Assembly (NCBI GenBank): GCA_001768155.1
Contig: MENC01000072.1
Span: 1 to 8,111 of the forward strand
Direction of reading: 5' to 3'
DNA from: Bacteroidetes bacterium GWA2_30_7
Lineage (GTDB): Bacteria; Bacteroidota; Bacteroidia; Bacteroidales; GWF2-33-38
DNA length: 8,111 nt
The translations under genes and the position numbers were made by a program. Shown here piece after piece: positions 1-6,631 of this stretch. Each line of letters opens with the position of its first letter. Position 1 is the stretch's first letter. Below the pieces are notes generated by a model. It was given only the letters and a program-made list of their open reading frames with translations, searched no databases and had not been told where the DNA came from.

Positions 1-354
1 TGAATAAATTTCGTTTCTGGTTTTTTTATCATTGCTTTCAGATGGGTTAATAAATTCGTATTGAACATTATCACCTGCATAAGCTCTAAATTCGTCGAGC
101 ATTTCTTTTACAGAATTTTTTAATCGAATAAATCCCGATGGCAATTCACCTTCTAAATAAATTTGAATATAAATTATATCATCAATATTAGTTAAAAGTT
201 CTTTTGTATGTTTGGTTAGGGTGAAACGCTTTTCAGATGTTAAATCGAGACGAAAGAAATAAAACGAACCAATATAATTAATCAACAGAACTGTAATTAA
301 TGTAATGAGCAGTTGAGTAATATTTTGTCGCTTAATTTGTTTTCGTTTATTCAA
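1..354 (-). CDS. gldG: GldG, gliding-motility ABC transporter auxiliary protein (N-terminal part, runs off window)
   Basis: I translated 118 N-terminal residues from a TTG at 354-352; the rest lies beyond position 1. The chain opens with a basic stretch (NKRKQIKRQ), then one membrane segment at about residues 13-34. It continues with RLDLTSEKRFTL (35-46), a hallmark of the GldG/ABC_transp_aux family, and a periplasmic part with YLEGELPSGF (67-75) and FINPSES (101-107). In gliding Bacteroidota, GldG works with the permease GldF and the ATPase GldA as an ABC transporter needed for gliding in some species; its substrate is unknown. The start is inferred: no in-frame ATG exists between the upstream TAG (387-385) and this TTG, and family members begin with a similar basic segment. 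It follows gldF on the same strand after about 112 bases, so co-transcription is likely. The family call is firm; the exact start is not. Confidence 0.88.
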   Translation of the reverse strand, partial: MNKRKQIKRQNITQLLITLITVLLINYIGSFYFFRLDLTSEKRFTLTKHTKELLTNIDDIIYIQIYLEGELPSGFIRLKNSVKEMLDEFRAYAGDNVQYEFINPSESNDKKTRNEIYS

Positions 355-365
355 TTTAAAAAAAA

Positions 366-435
366 TTAATCTGTTAATCTGTGGCTAGTATATTTTCTGC
401 CACATAGACACATAGTTACATAGATTTTCACATAG
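366..435. repeat. Short-period direct repeats inside the gldF-gldG spacer
   Basis: On the plus strand TTAATCTG occurs twice back to back (366-373, 374-381). A CACATAG heptamer occurs at 401-407, 409-415 and 429-435, with a TACATAG variant at 417-423, so steps are 8, 8 and 12 bases. No protein is encoded here. I recall similar CTATGTG and CCACAGATTAA strings between genes in other Bacteroidota, so this is probably a dispersed intergenic repeat rather than a site specific to gldG. It lies within the probable gldFG transcript. Confidence 0.6.
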
Positions 436-466
436 TTAAATTTAACAAATCCTAAATTGTAATTTA

Positions 467-1198
467 TTACCACTTTCTGCTTTCCAAAACAATTTTCGAC
501 ATTAATACAAAAATCGAAATAATGCTAACGAAATATATCAAATCTCTTGAATCGATAACTCCCTTGCTCATAGATTTATAATGCTCGTTAATTCCAAACG
601 ACATTATTAAATTATCCATTCCTTTAAAAATTTCCAATGAGCTAATAGACTCAAATCCAATATAAATGAAAAATGAAATTATTGCTGCAACAATAAATGC
701 AATAATCTGGTTATTAGTCAATGATGACGAAAAAATGCCAATTGAAACATAAACTCCTGCAAGAAAAAACAAACCTATAAACGAACCCCAAGTTCCGCCT
801 GTATCAATGTTTCCGACTGGGTTTCCAAGCATATATACTGAAAAGAAATAAATTAATGCAGGAATTAATGAAAATAAAACGAGTGTTAATCCGGCAAAAT
901 ATTTTGCAAGAATTATATCAAGGTCTTTTAATGGTCGGGTTAGAAGTAATTCGATAGTTCCCGATTTTTTTTCATCAGAAAAAAGTCGCATTGTAACAGC
1001 AGGAACTAAAAATAAAAAAATCCATGGAGCTATAATAAATAATGAATCAATATTAGAATAACCATTGTCTAAAACATTAAACTCGCCCGGAAATGCCCAC
1101 ATAAACAGTCCATTAGCAACAAGAAATACGCATATAACTATATATCCTGTGATTGTACTGAAAAAACTACCAATTTCCTTTTTGTATAATGCAAACAT
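467..1198 (-). CDS. gldF: GldF, gliding-motility ABC transporter permease
   Basis: This is a 243-residue inner-membrane protein of the ABC-2 permease type, matching the usual GldF size of about 240. Six hydrophobic segments can be read at roughly residues 18-35, 52-70, 100-121, 137-158, 162-182 and 219-237. The cytoplasmic signature DEKKSGTIELLLTRPL (75-90), followed by DIILAKY, is characteristic of GldF and related ABC-2 permeases. So are ITGYIVICVF near the N-terminus and APWIFLFLVPAVTMR at 57-71. GldF pairs with GldG, encoded just downstream; the ATPase GldA is usually encoded elsewhere and is not in this window. The ATG at 1198 follows a TATTTTTG promoter element by about 16 bases, so the leader is very short. 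The gene diverges from the acyloxyacyl hydrolase gene across 77 bases. What the transporter moves is unknown. Confidence 0.95.
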   Translation of the reverse strand: MFALYKKEIGSFFSTITGYIVICVFLVANGLFMWAFPGEFNVLDNGYSNIDSLFIIAPWIFLFLVPAVTMRLFSDEKKSGTIELLLTRPLKDLDIILAKYFAGLTLVLFSLIPALIYFFSVYMLGNPVGNIDTGGTWGSFIGLFFLAGVYVSIGIFSSSLTNNQIIAFIVAAIISFFIYIGFESISSLEIFKGMDNLIMSFGINEHYKSMSKGVIDSRDLIYFVSIISIFVLMSKIVLESRKW

Positions 1199-1214
1199 AA
1201 TATTTATAAGGCTT

Positions 1215-1222
1215 CAAAAATA
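1215..1222 (-). promoter_or_regulatory. -7 promoter element for gldF
   Basis: Read on the minus strand this is TATTTTTG, fitting the Bacteroidota -7 consensus TAnnTTTG, 16 bases before the gldF ATG. The -33 partner is unclear: a TTG at 1240-1238 sits closer than the usual spacing of about 19-20. In such AT-rich DNA a chance match is possible. Confidence 0.45.
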
Positions 1223-1275
1223 CACATTATTTTAATCAATAAAACTATTATATTGCAACTTCTAATTGTTAAATA

Positions 1276-2397
1276 ATGATAAAGAAAAACATAATTAGAT
1301 TCTATATTTGGATAGTTATTTTTTTAATAATTTTTCAATTTAATGCGTTTGCACAAATTGATACTATTACTAATTTCCCAAAGGTTAGTTTTATAGAGCC
1401 ATCTTTTAATTATGGTTTCATAATGCCTCACCGACCTTCGATGCGTTATAATATTATTTCTCACATTCCGGCATTCGAAATTAGACTTTCCAAACAACAA
1501 CAAGGCGAAAAATTCTGGCATCAGTATTATAGATTTCCTCAAACAGGATTAGGAGTTTATTACGCAAGCCTCGAAAATCCAAAAGTTTTGGGTCACGTTT
1601 ATGCTTTGTATGCTTTCATTAATATACCAATTATGAGGAGGAATAATTATACTTTTAATTATGAAATTTCTTCGGGAGCTGCATATCTTGACAAACCTTA
1701 CGACAATTCAAAAAACTACTATAATGTATCAATTGGTTCAGGTTTAAACTTTTCTTTCAACTTTTCTTTCGATTATAAATTAAAGCTGTTCAAACGATTA
1801 GATTTAGTAAATAGAATTAATATTAAACATTTTTCAAATGGGGCTTTTAAAGTTCCAAATCAAGGAATTAATGTAATTTCTTACAATTTAGGATTAAATT
1901 ATAAACTCAATAGCAATAAACCTTCATTTAAAAGAGTAGAACTTCAAAAATTTGCTAAAAAAAATGAATTTTATGCTGTTATTTCAGGAGGTTCTAAAGA
2001 AATTCCGCCTCCCGAAATCAGAAATTATCCAACAGCCTCATTATCTGTAAATTTATTAAGACAAATCTCAAGACAAAGAAAAATAGGATTTGGAACAGAT
2101 ATTTTTTACGACGAATCGTTAAGAACCACATTTATAAATAAGAAAATGGATTATAAAAATATTGAAATGTTTAGAGGGGGAATATTTTTAAGTCACGAAT
2201 TGGTTTTTAGTAAAGTAGGAATAATTGTTCAAAGTGGTGTATATTATTTTTCTAAGCTTGAAAGCGATGGCTTATTTTATCATCGAATTGGAATCAGATA
2301 TTTTATGAACAATAATTTCATTTTGAATTTTGCCTTAAAGTCGCACTTTGCAAGGGCAGATTTTATTGAATTTGGAGTGGGATATAAGATTTTTTGA
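1276..2397 (+). CDS. Acyloxyacyl hydrolase / PagL-like lipid A 3-O-deacylase, outer membrane
   Basis: The 373-residue product has a signal peptide (basic start, hydrophobic core at about 9-22, cleavage likely after A26 in AFA-Q) and ends in Phe (GVGYKIF), as outer-membrane beta-barrels do. Residues about 38-210 match the Bacteroidota acyloxyacyl hydrolase family: YGFIMPHRPSM (46-56), FWHQYYRFPQTGLGVYY (80-96), then HFSNGAFKVPNQGIN (185-199). H185 and S187 correspond to the catalytic His-x-Ser pair of PagL, which removes an ester-linked acyl chain from lipid A. The position where the PagL acidic residue would be expected appears to be Asn. A second strand-rich half (about 230-373) extends it well beyond Pseudomonas PagL; its last strands contain HFA (357-359) in a similar setting. 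The gene is transcribed alone and diverges from gldF. Its role would be outer-leaflet LPS remodelling. The family is well supported; activity is inferred. Confidence 0.85.
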   Translation: MIKKNIIRFYIWIVIFLIIFQFNAFAQIDTITNFPKVSFIEPSFNYGFIMPHRPSMRYNIISHIPAFEIRLSKQQQGEKFWHQYYRFPQTGLGVYYASLENPKVLGHVYALYAFINIPIMRRNNYTFNYEISSGAAYLDKPYDNSKNYYNVSIGSGLNFSFNFSFDYKLKLFKRLDLVNRINIKHFSNGAFKVPNQGINVISYNLGLNYKLNSNKPSFKRVELQKFAKKNEFYAVISGGSKEIPPPEIRNYPTASLSVNLLRQISRQRKIGFGTDIFYDESLRTTFINKKMDYKNIEMFRGGIFLSHELVFSKVGIIVQSGVYYFSKLESDGLFYHRIGIRYFMNNNFILNFALKSHFARADFIEFGVGYKIF

Positions 2398-2481
2398 ATG
2401 GTTGAAAAGTTGAAGAGTTTATAAGTTCATTTTTAGTGAAATATACTAATTAATGCCTCTATGAAAACAGTTTGTTTTTAA

Positions 2482-2623
2482 AAATACCAAATTTCAAGCT
2501 TCAAAAATCAAATAAAACTCAAATTACATTTCGACTTCACTCAATGCACCGCAAATACTTAATATCCAAACGGTTTTGAGAATTGAAATTTATTTGACAT
2601 TTGTTTTTTGTTTTTTGGAATTT
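2482..2623. repeat. 142-bp element bounded by imperfect 35-bp inverted repeats
   Basis: The left arm (2482-2516) and the reverse complement of the right arm (2589-2623) match at 26 of 35 positions without gaps, including a shared TCAAATAAA inner end. A further inner pair, CTCAAA (2518-2523) and TTTGAG (2575-2580), extends the fold. The loop contains ATTTCGACTTCACTCAATG, which resembles a dispersed Bacteroidota repeat I recall. The element lies between two convergent genes and has no open frame. It could be a small non-autonomous, REP/MITE-like element, and might also help end transcription from both sides. The rest of the 2398-2634 spacer is low-complexity (GTTGAAAAGTTGAAGAG at 2400-2416), with nothing else recognisable. 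Confidence 0.6.
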
Positions 2624-2634
2624 ACTTATAAGCA

Positions 2635-3513
2635 CTATTTATACTTTTCGTCATTATTTTCGGGATTTAGAAAAGATTTAGTTAGCTTTATCTGAACAGA
2701 AATTTCTTTTCCTGATTTCGGATGTGGAAATTTAAGCGAATATGCACAAAGCCTGACTTGTCTTTTAAATTTTTTATCAGCACCATAACGATAATCTCCC
2801 ACAATCGGGCATCCAATATCAGCCATGTGAACTCTGATTTGATTTTTTCGACCTGTTTCTAGTCTAACCTCAAGTAAAAAATAATCGCCAATTTGTTTTA
2901 GCACTTTATAGTGAGTAATTGCAAATTTAGAATCGGGAGTTTCTATTCCCGAAATTACAGTAAGCTTATCATTATGGTCTCGAAGCCAACTTTCAATTGT
3001 TCCGAAATCTTTTTCGGGTCTTTTTTCAACTAAAGCATAATAAAGTTTTTCTACATTTTTCCAGTTTTCTTTTAGTTGATACTGAGTGCTTTCGCTTTTT
3101 GCAAAAATCAAAAGTCCTGAAACTTCTCTATCAAGCCGATGAACCACATAAAGTTGAATCATCCTTTTTACATTCTGATTAATATAGGTCGAAATTATTC
3201 CGTAAAAAGATTTGTACTTATCTTCTCCAATTCCATAAGTTAGAATACCCGCTGGTTTATTTGCTATAATTAAATAATCGTCTTCGTATAAAATAGGAGA
3301 TTTTGAATCAATTTTTCGAATATTTGTTTTTTCTCTTTCCAGAATTATTTCATCACCTTTTTCGAGAATATATTTTTGGTCGTTAACAGCTTTGCCATTT
3401 ACAAGAATGTTACTGTATTTAATTATCTTTTTTCCCTTAGTTTTTGAGCCAAGATTAAGTTTGTACATTATAAAATCAAAAAGATTGATTTGCTTGTCTG
3501 AAGTAAATTTCAT
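2635..3513 (-). CDS. RluA-family RNA pseudouridine synthase
   Basis: A 292-residue enzyme that would convert specific uridines in rRNA or tRNA to pseudouridine. Residues about 8-60 form an S4-type RNA-binding domain (KKIIKYSNILVNGKAV, then LEKGDEIIL). The catalytic domain follows: ILYEDDYLIIANKPAGIL at 74-91, the catalytic motif HRLDREVSGLLIFAKS (125-140) with the essential aspartate at D128, and GRKNQIRVHMADIGCPIVGD (221-240). RluA, RluC and RluD carry the same motifs. The usual HRLDRxTSG has Val in place of Thr here. The substrate uridine cannot be read from sequence, so no gene symbol is given. The ATG at 3513 lies 16 bases after a TACATTTG promoter element. The gene stands alone: it converges with the acyloxyacyl hydrolase gene and diverges from fusA. 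Confidence 0.93.
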   Translation of the reverse strand: MKFTSDKQINLFDFIMYKLNLGSKTKGKKIIKYSNILVNGKAVNDQKYILEKGDEIILEREKTNIRKIDSKSPILYEDDYLIIANKPAGILTYGIGEDKYKSFYGIISTYINQNVKRMIQLYVVHRLDREVSGLLIFAKSESTQYQLKENWKNVEKLYYALVEKRPEKDFGTIESWLRDHNDKLTVISGIETPDSKFAITHYKVLKQIGDYFLLEVRLETGRKNQIRVHMADIGCPIVGDYRYGADKKFKRQVRLCAYSLKFPHPKSGKEISVQIKLTKSFLNPENNDEKYK

Positions 3514-3529
3514 TGTTTCGAATATTTAG

Positions 3530-3537
3530 CAAATGTA
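3530..3537 (-). promoter_or_regulatory. -7 promoter element for the pseudouridine synthase gene
   Basis: The minus strand reads TACATTTG followed by CTAAA, a full match to TAnnTTTG, 16 bases before the ATG at 3513. This implies a leader of about 10 nt. I could not identify a matching -33 TTG at the usual distance. Confidence 0.5.
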
Positions 3538-3594
3538 GTGATTTATACTATATTAAAAATAATAAAGTATTTCAATAAAATCGTTTTCATTGTA

Positions 3595-3650
3595 TTTTTT
3601 TAAAAAAATTCAAAAATAAATTCTTAAATAAATTAAAATCACTATCTTTG
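3595..3650 (+). promoter_or_regulatory. fusA promoter with upstream A/T tract
   Basis: TATCTTTG (3643-3650) followed by CAG is a full match to the Bacteroidota -7 element. Transcription would then start near 3657, about 105 nt before the fusA ATG. Upstream, seven T (3595-3601) abut seven A (3602-3608), an A/T tract about 35-48 bases before the -7 box that could act like an UP element. A canonical -33 TTG is not evident. A strong promoter would suit a translation factor. Confidence 0.55.
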
Positions 3651-3654
3651 CAGA

Positions 3655-3671
3655 CTTTTTTACAAAAAAAG
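3655..3671 (+). other. Hairpin in the fusA 5' leader
   Basis: CTTTTTT (3655-3661) and AAAAAAG (3665-3671) can pair as a 7-bp stem around a 3-base loop at the very start of the predicted transcript. An alternative pairing uses CAGAC (3651-3655) with GTCTG (3683-3687), sharing base C3655. The two folds are mutually exclusive, but most of the pairs are A-U and the significance is unproven. Confidence 0.3.
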
Positions 3672-3762
3672 AAGACTAAAAGGTCTGGAGATTTAAACAC
3701 AAGATTGAGTAGTATCCCAACCACATTTTAGAATTAATATTATATAATTAAGAATTATTGTT

Positions 3763-5838
3763 ATGCCTTTAAGGAAGTTAAGAAACATTGGTATTGCAGC
3801 ACACATTGATGCAGGAAAAACAACATTAACAGAGAGAGTTTTATTTTATACCGGAGTTACCCGTAAGCCGGGCGAAGTTCATGATGGACAAGCAACTATG
3901 GACTTTATGAAACAAGAACAAGAAAGAGGTATAACTATTGCTTCTGCTGCAATTTCATGTACATGGAAGGATTCTCAGATTAACATTATTGACACTCCTG
4001 GTCACGTTGACTTTACTGTAGAAGTTGAGCGTTCGTTAAGAGTAATTGATGGAATGATTGCCGTTTTTTGTGCTGTTGGAGGAGTTGAGCCTCAAACGGA
4101 AACAGTTTGGAATCAGGCTGATAGATATAAAGTTCCAAGAATTGCATTTGTCAATAAAATGGACAGAGCCGGTGCTGATTTTGGAGATGTTGTTTCGATG
4201 ATGAATAAATATTTAGATGCAAAGGCAGTTCCTTTTCAATTACCAATGGGGCATGAAGAAAACTTCAATGGAATTATTGATTTAATTGAGAAAAAGGCAT
4301 ATAAATTCGTTGATTCAGGAAGTGAAGAAATGCCAATTCCAGAAGATTATAAACAACAAGCCGATGAAGGCAGAGCTTTAATAATCGAAAAAATTGCTGA
4401 TTTTAATGAGGAAATAATGGAAATGTTTTTCGAAGAAAAAGAAATTTCTGTTGAAACTCTTAAAGCAGCTGCACGAGAAGCTTCTTTAAAACTTTTATTA
4501 ACACCCGTTTTCTGCGGTGCAGCATATAAAAACAAAGGTGTTCAACTTTTGTTAGATGCCGTTATTGACTACTTGCCATCTCCAATTGATGCAGGGGCTG
4601 TTGTTGGACTTGATATTGATGACCCTGAAAAATCACATAAAAGAAATCCTACTGCAAAAGACCCATTTTCTGCTTTAGCATTTAAAATTATTAACGACCC
4701 ATTTGTTGGGCAACAAACATTTATCAGAATATATTCAGGTGTATTAAAAAGTGGAGTATCGATGCTTAATACAACAAAAAATAAATCTGAGCGAATCGGA
4801 CGAATTTTTAGAATTCATGCAAAAGATAGAATAGAAATTGCAGAAGCTGGTCCTGGCGAAATTGTTGCTTTAGTTGGTATGAAAGTTACAAAAACAGGCG
4901 ATACATTATGTGATCCCGACCATCCGTTATTTCTTGAAAATATACATGTTGCACCTCCCGTTGTTGAACTAAAAGTTTCTCCTCCAAAACAAAAAGATCA
5001 AACAAAATTAGGAGAAGCATTACATAAACTTCAGAACGAAGACCCATCTTTTATCGTTAGATATAATGATGAAACAAATGAGACAATTATTGCCGGAATG
5101 GGCGAATTGCATCTTGAAATAATTATCGACCGACTAAAACATGAATTTGGTGTTGAGGTTGTTGTGGGCGAACCATCAGTTTCGTATCGAGAAACAATTA
5201 CAGTGGAAACCGAAAGCGACTTTAAATATGTGAAACAATCGGGCGGTAAAGGACAATTTGCTCATACTATTATTCGTATCGAACCAAACAGTGGAAATGG
5301 ATACGAATTTATTGATAAAATTAAAGGAGGCAGAATCCCTGGCGAATACATTCCATCTGTTGACAAAGGAATTCAAAAAACTCTTGAAGCCGGTATTTTA
5401 GCAGGATTTCCGGTTGTAGATGTTAAAGTTGTACTTCTTGATGGAAGTTTCCACGCTGTTGACTCTTCCGATATGGCATTCCAGATTTGTGCTTCGAAAT
5501 GCTTCAAACAGGGCTTTCATAAAGCAACTCCAATTCTACTAGAGCCAATGATGAAAATCGAAATAAATACTCCTGACGAATATATTGGTGATATAGTTGG
5601 AAACTTAACTCGCCGAAGAGGAAAAATTGACTCAATGCGTCGCCACAGAAAAGGCTCTCAAAAACTTAACGGTTTTGTGCCTCTTATGGAAATGTTTGGT
5701 TATGCAACTAACTTGAGAAATATTTCGAGCGGAAGAGCAAATTACTCTATGGAATTTTTCAAATATACTCCAGTAAGTGCTTCAATTCAGGAAGAAGTGA
5801 TTAAAAAAGTTGAAGAAAAGAAAAGGCAGTTGGTGTAA
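3763..5838 (+). CDS. fusA: Translation elongation factor G (stand-alone fusA-type gene)
   Basis: A 691-residue translational GTPase that drives tRNA-mRNA translocation on the ribosome, or subunit splitting in some paralogues. The GTPase motifs are intact: G1 AHIDAGKT (13-20), G2 RGIT (55-58), G3 DTPGH (77-81), G4 NKMD (131-134) and a G5-like CGAAYKNKG (251-259). Domain II follows (about 300-395), then III (about 400-475, with GMGELHLEI at 445-453), IV (about 476-600, with GGKGQFAH at 494-501 and the tip loop DGSFHAVDSSDMAF at 560-573) and V to the end. No domain is missing. Length is close to the common 690-720. The ATG has no Shine-Dalgarno but an AT-rich leader, normal for the phylum. It is not beside rpsL, rpsG or rpsJ, where the main Bacteroidota fusA normally sits, so this may be a second EF-G. 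EF-G identity is certain; paralogue type is open. Confidence 0.96.
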   Translation: MPLRKLRNIGIAAHIDAGKTTLTERVLFYTGVTRKPGEVHDGQATMDFMKQEQERGITIASAAISCTWKDSQINIIDTPGHVDFTVEVERSLRVIDGMIAVFCAVGGVEPQTETVWNQADRYKVPRIAFVNKMDRAGADFGDVVSMMNKYLDAKAVPFQLPMGHEENFNGIIDLIEKKAYKFVDSGSEEMPIPEDYKQQADEGRALIIEKIADFNEEIMEMFFEEKEISVETLKAAAREASLKLLLTPVFCGAAYKNKGVQLLLDAVIDYLPSPIDAGAVVGLDIDDPEKSHKRNPTAKDPFSALAFKIINDPFVGQQTFIRIYSGVLKSGVSMLNTTKNKSERIGRIFRIHAKDRIEIAEAGPGEIVALVGMKVTKTGDTLCDPDHPLFLENIHVAPPVVELKVSPPKQKDQTKLGEALHKLQNEDPSFIVRYNDETNETIIAGMGELHLEIIIDRLKHEFGVEVVVGEPSVSYRETITVETESDFKYVKQSGGKGQFAHTIIRIEPNSGNGYEFIDKIKGGRIPGEYIPSVDKGIQKTLEAGILAGFPVVDVKVVLLDGSFHAVDSSDMAFQICASKCFKQGFHKATPILLEPMMKIEINTPDEYIGDIVGNLTRRRGKIDSMRRHRKGSQKLNGFVPLMEMFGYATNLRNISSGRANYSMEFFKYTPVSASIQEEVIKKVEEKKRQLV

Positions 5839-6129
5839 TTAGAAAAATACTGGCTTAAAGATATTTATCGAAAAGATTAGTGAAAAAAAACATTAAAACC
5901 CTTGTTTGTGCTGGAATTTTTTGGTTGTTTTGATAAACGGTATCGTAATAAGTATGGTAAACTGAATAGTTACAGGAAATTATTGTAATGCTGTTGACAA
6001 AATTAATTATGCAACCCTTTATAATTCAGCATTTTTCATATCCGAAGCTGTTTTATAGCTTAAAAAAAACTCTTAAATTATCGTTAATTGAACAAAATTA
6101 TTAAGTCTTATGATTTTTCAAAGAAAAAA
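5839..6129. other. Non-coding spacer after fusA
   Basis: About 290 bases with frequent stops in all frames. The longest plus frame with an ATG that I could read (5988-6104, 38 codons, MLLTKLIMQPF...) has no recognisable similarity, no signal peptide and no promoter, so I do not call it a gene. I see no clear intrinsic terminator close behind fusA; a hairpin AAGCT/AGCTT (6046-6062) is followed by A residues, not T. The segment at 6009-6062 resembles one on the far side of the lipoprotein gene. Confidence 0.5.
6009..6062 (+). repeat. Short repeat copy A (ATGCAACCC segment)
   Basis: It begins ATGCAACCCTTTATAATTCAG and matches copy B (6674-6694) at 18 of the first 21 positions, in the same orientation. 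It ends with TTTTATAGCTTA (6051-6062), whose reverse complement occurs at 6715-6726. The two copies bracket the lipoprotein gene. Too short to assign to a known element. Confidence 0.4.
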
Positions 6130-6154
6130 AAAGCTGTCAGTTACTGACAGCTTT
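6130..6154 (-). terminator. Intrinsic terminator of the lipoprotein gene
   Basis: A perfect 11-bp stem, AAAGCTGTCAG (6130-6140) with CTGACAGCTTT (6144-6154), closes on a 3-base loop. Read on the minus strand the stem is followed by a run of T (complement of 6124-6130), the standard Rho-independent form, 19 bases past the lipoprotein stop codon. On the plus strand the T-tract is broken (CATTTTAAACTTTTTT), so it could serve fusA only weakly. Confidence 0.9.
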
Positions 6155-6173
6155 CATTTTAAACTTTTTTAAA

Positions 6174-6569
6174 TTACTTTTTCTTTAATACAGTCAAATC
6201 ACCATCAGCATCTTTAATGGTCATATCAGTTTTTGAATAAGACTCAATTGTGCTAACGTCAGAATCACCATCTTCAACCATTGTAATTTTTTCATCTTTT
6301 TCAAGTTGATATGTTCCATTACCAGTGAAGGTCTCTGTAACATCCTTAGTTCCATCATTGTAGGTATAAGAACCTGTGTAAGAAAATGTGCCGGCACCTT
6401 TTTTGTCTTTATTAAAGGTAATAGTCATAGGATTAGCAGCAGTTAAAGCCTCTCCAGCAATTGATACAACATTCCAATCGCCATCTAATCTTTTGTTTAA
6501 TTTACTTTCTTTAGAGCAAGATGCAAACATAAATGCAACAGCAACAAATACAAATAATAATTTTCTCAT
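6174..6569 (-). CDS. Small lipocalin-like lipoprotein
   Basis: I start this at the ATG at 6569, giving 131 residues. An open frame extends 24 codons further up, but those residues look non-coding and would span the promoter element at 6609-6616. From M1 the product has a classic type II signal peptide: MRKLLFVFVAVAFMFASC, with lipidated Cys at residue 18 in a Bacteroidota-style FASC box. The mature part begins SKESKLNKRLDGDWNVVSIAGE, where the DGDWNV segment resembles the first strand of Bacteroidota lipocalin-like domains. It continues with Thr/Gly/Asp-rich alternating strands (TFSYTGSYTYNDGT, TFTGNGTYQL) and ends LTVLKKK. It probably folds as a small beta-barrel anchored in a membrane; ligand and function are unknown. 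It is monocistronic, with its own -7 element and a strong terminator. Confidence 0.87.
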   Translation of the reverse strand: MRKLLFVFVAVAFMFASCSKESKLNKRLDGDWNVVSIAGEALTAANPMTITFNKDKKGAGTFSYTGSYTYNDGTKDVTETFTGNGTYQLEKDEKITMVEDGDSDVSTIESYSKTDMTIKDADGDLTVLKKK

Positions 6570-6608
6570 TTTAAATAAATTTTGATTAATAAATTTTAAT
6601 AACTGGGA

Positions 6609-6616
6609 CAAATATA
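6609..6616 (-). promoter_or_regulatory. -7 promoter element for the lipoprotein gene
   Basis: The minus strand reads TATATTTG then TCCC, a full TAnnTTTG match, with about 39 bases to the ATG at 6569. The start would fall near 6602. No -33 TTG appears at the usual spacing; the upstream TATATATA run gives the box neighbours it could slide to. Confidence 0.55.
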
Positions 6617-6631
6617 TATATAAACAATAAA

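Noticed and set aside
1324..1542. Minus-strand open frame inside the acyloxyacyl hydrolase gene
   Set aside because: Shadow of the plus-strand gene, which has a signal peptide, family motifs and a C-terminal Phe.
4347..4535. Minus-strand open frame inside fusA (also 5176-5376)
   Set aside because: Antisense to a fully conserved EF-G reading frame; no start context or family features.
6046..6062. AAGCT...AGCTT hairpin as the fusA terminator
   Set aside because: The stem is only 5 bp and is followed by A residues rather than T on the plus strand.
5988..6104. A 38-codon plus-strand frame starting MLLTKLIMQPF
   Set aside because: No promoter, no recognisable domain, AT-driven composition, and it overlaps the repeat copy at 6009-6062; better explained as chance.
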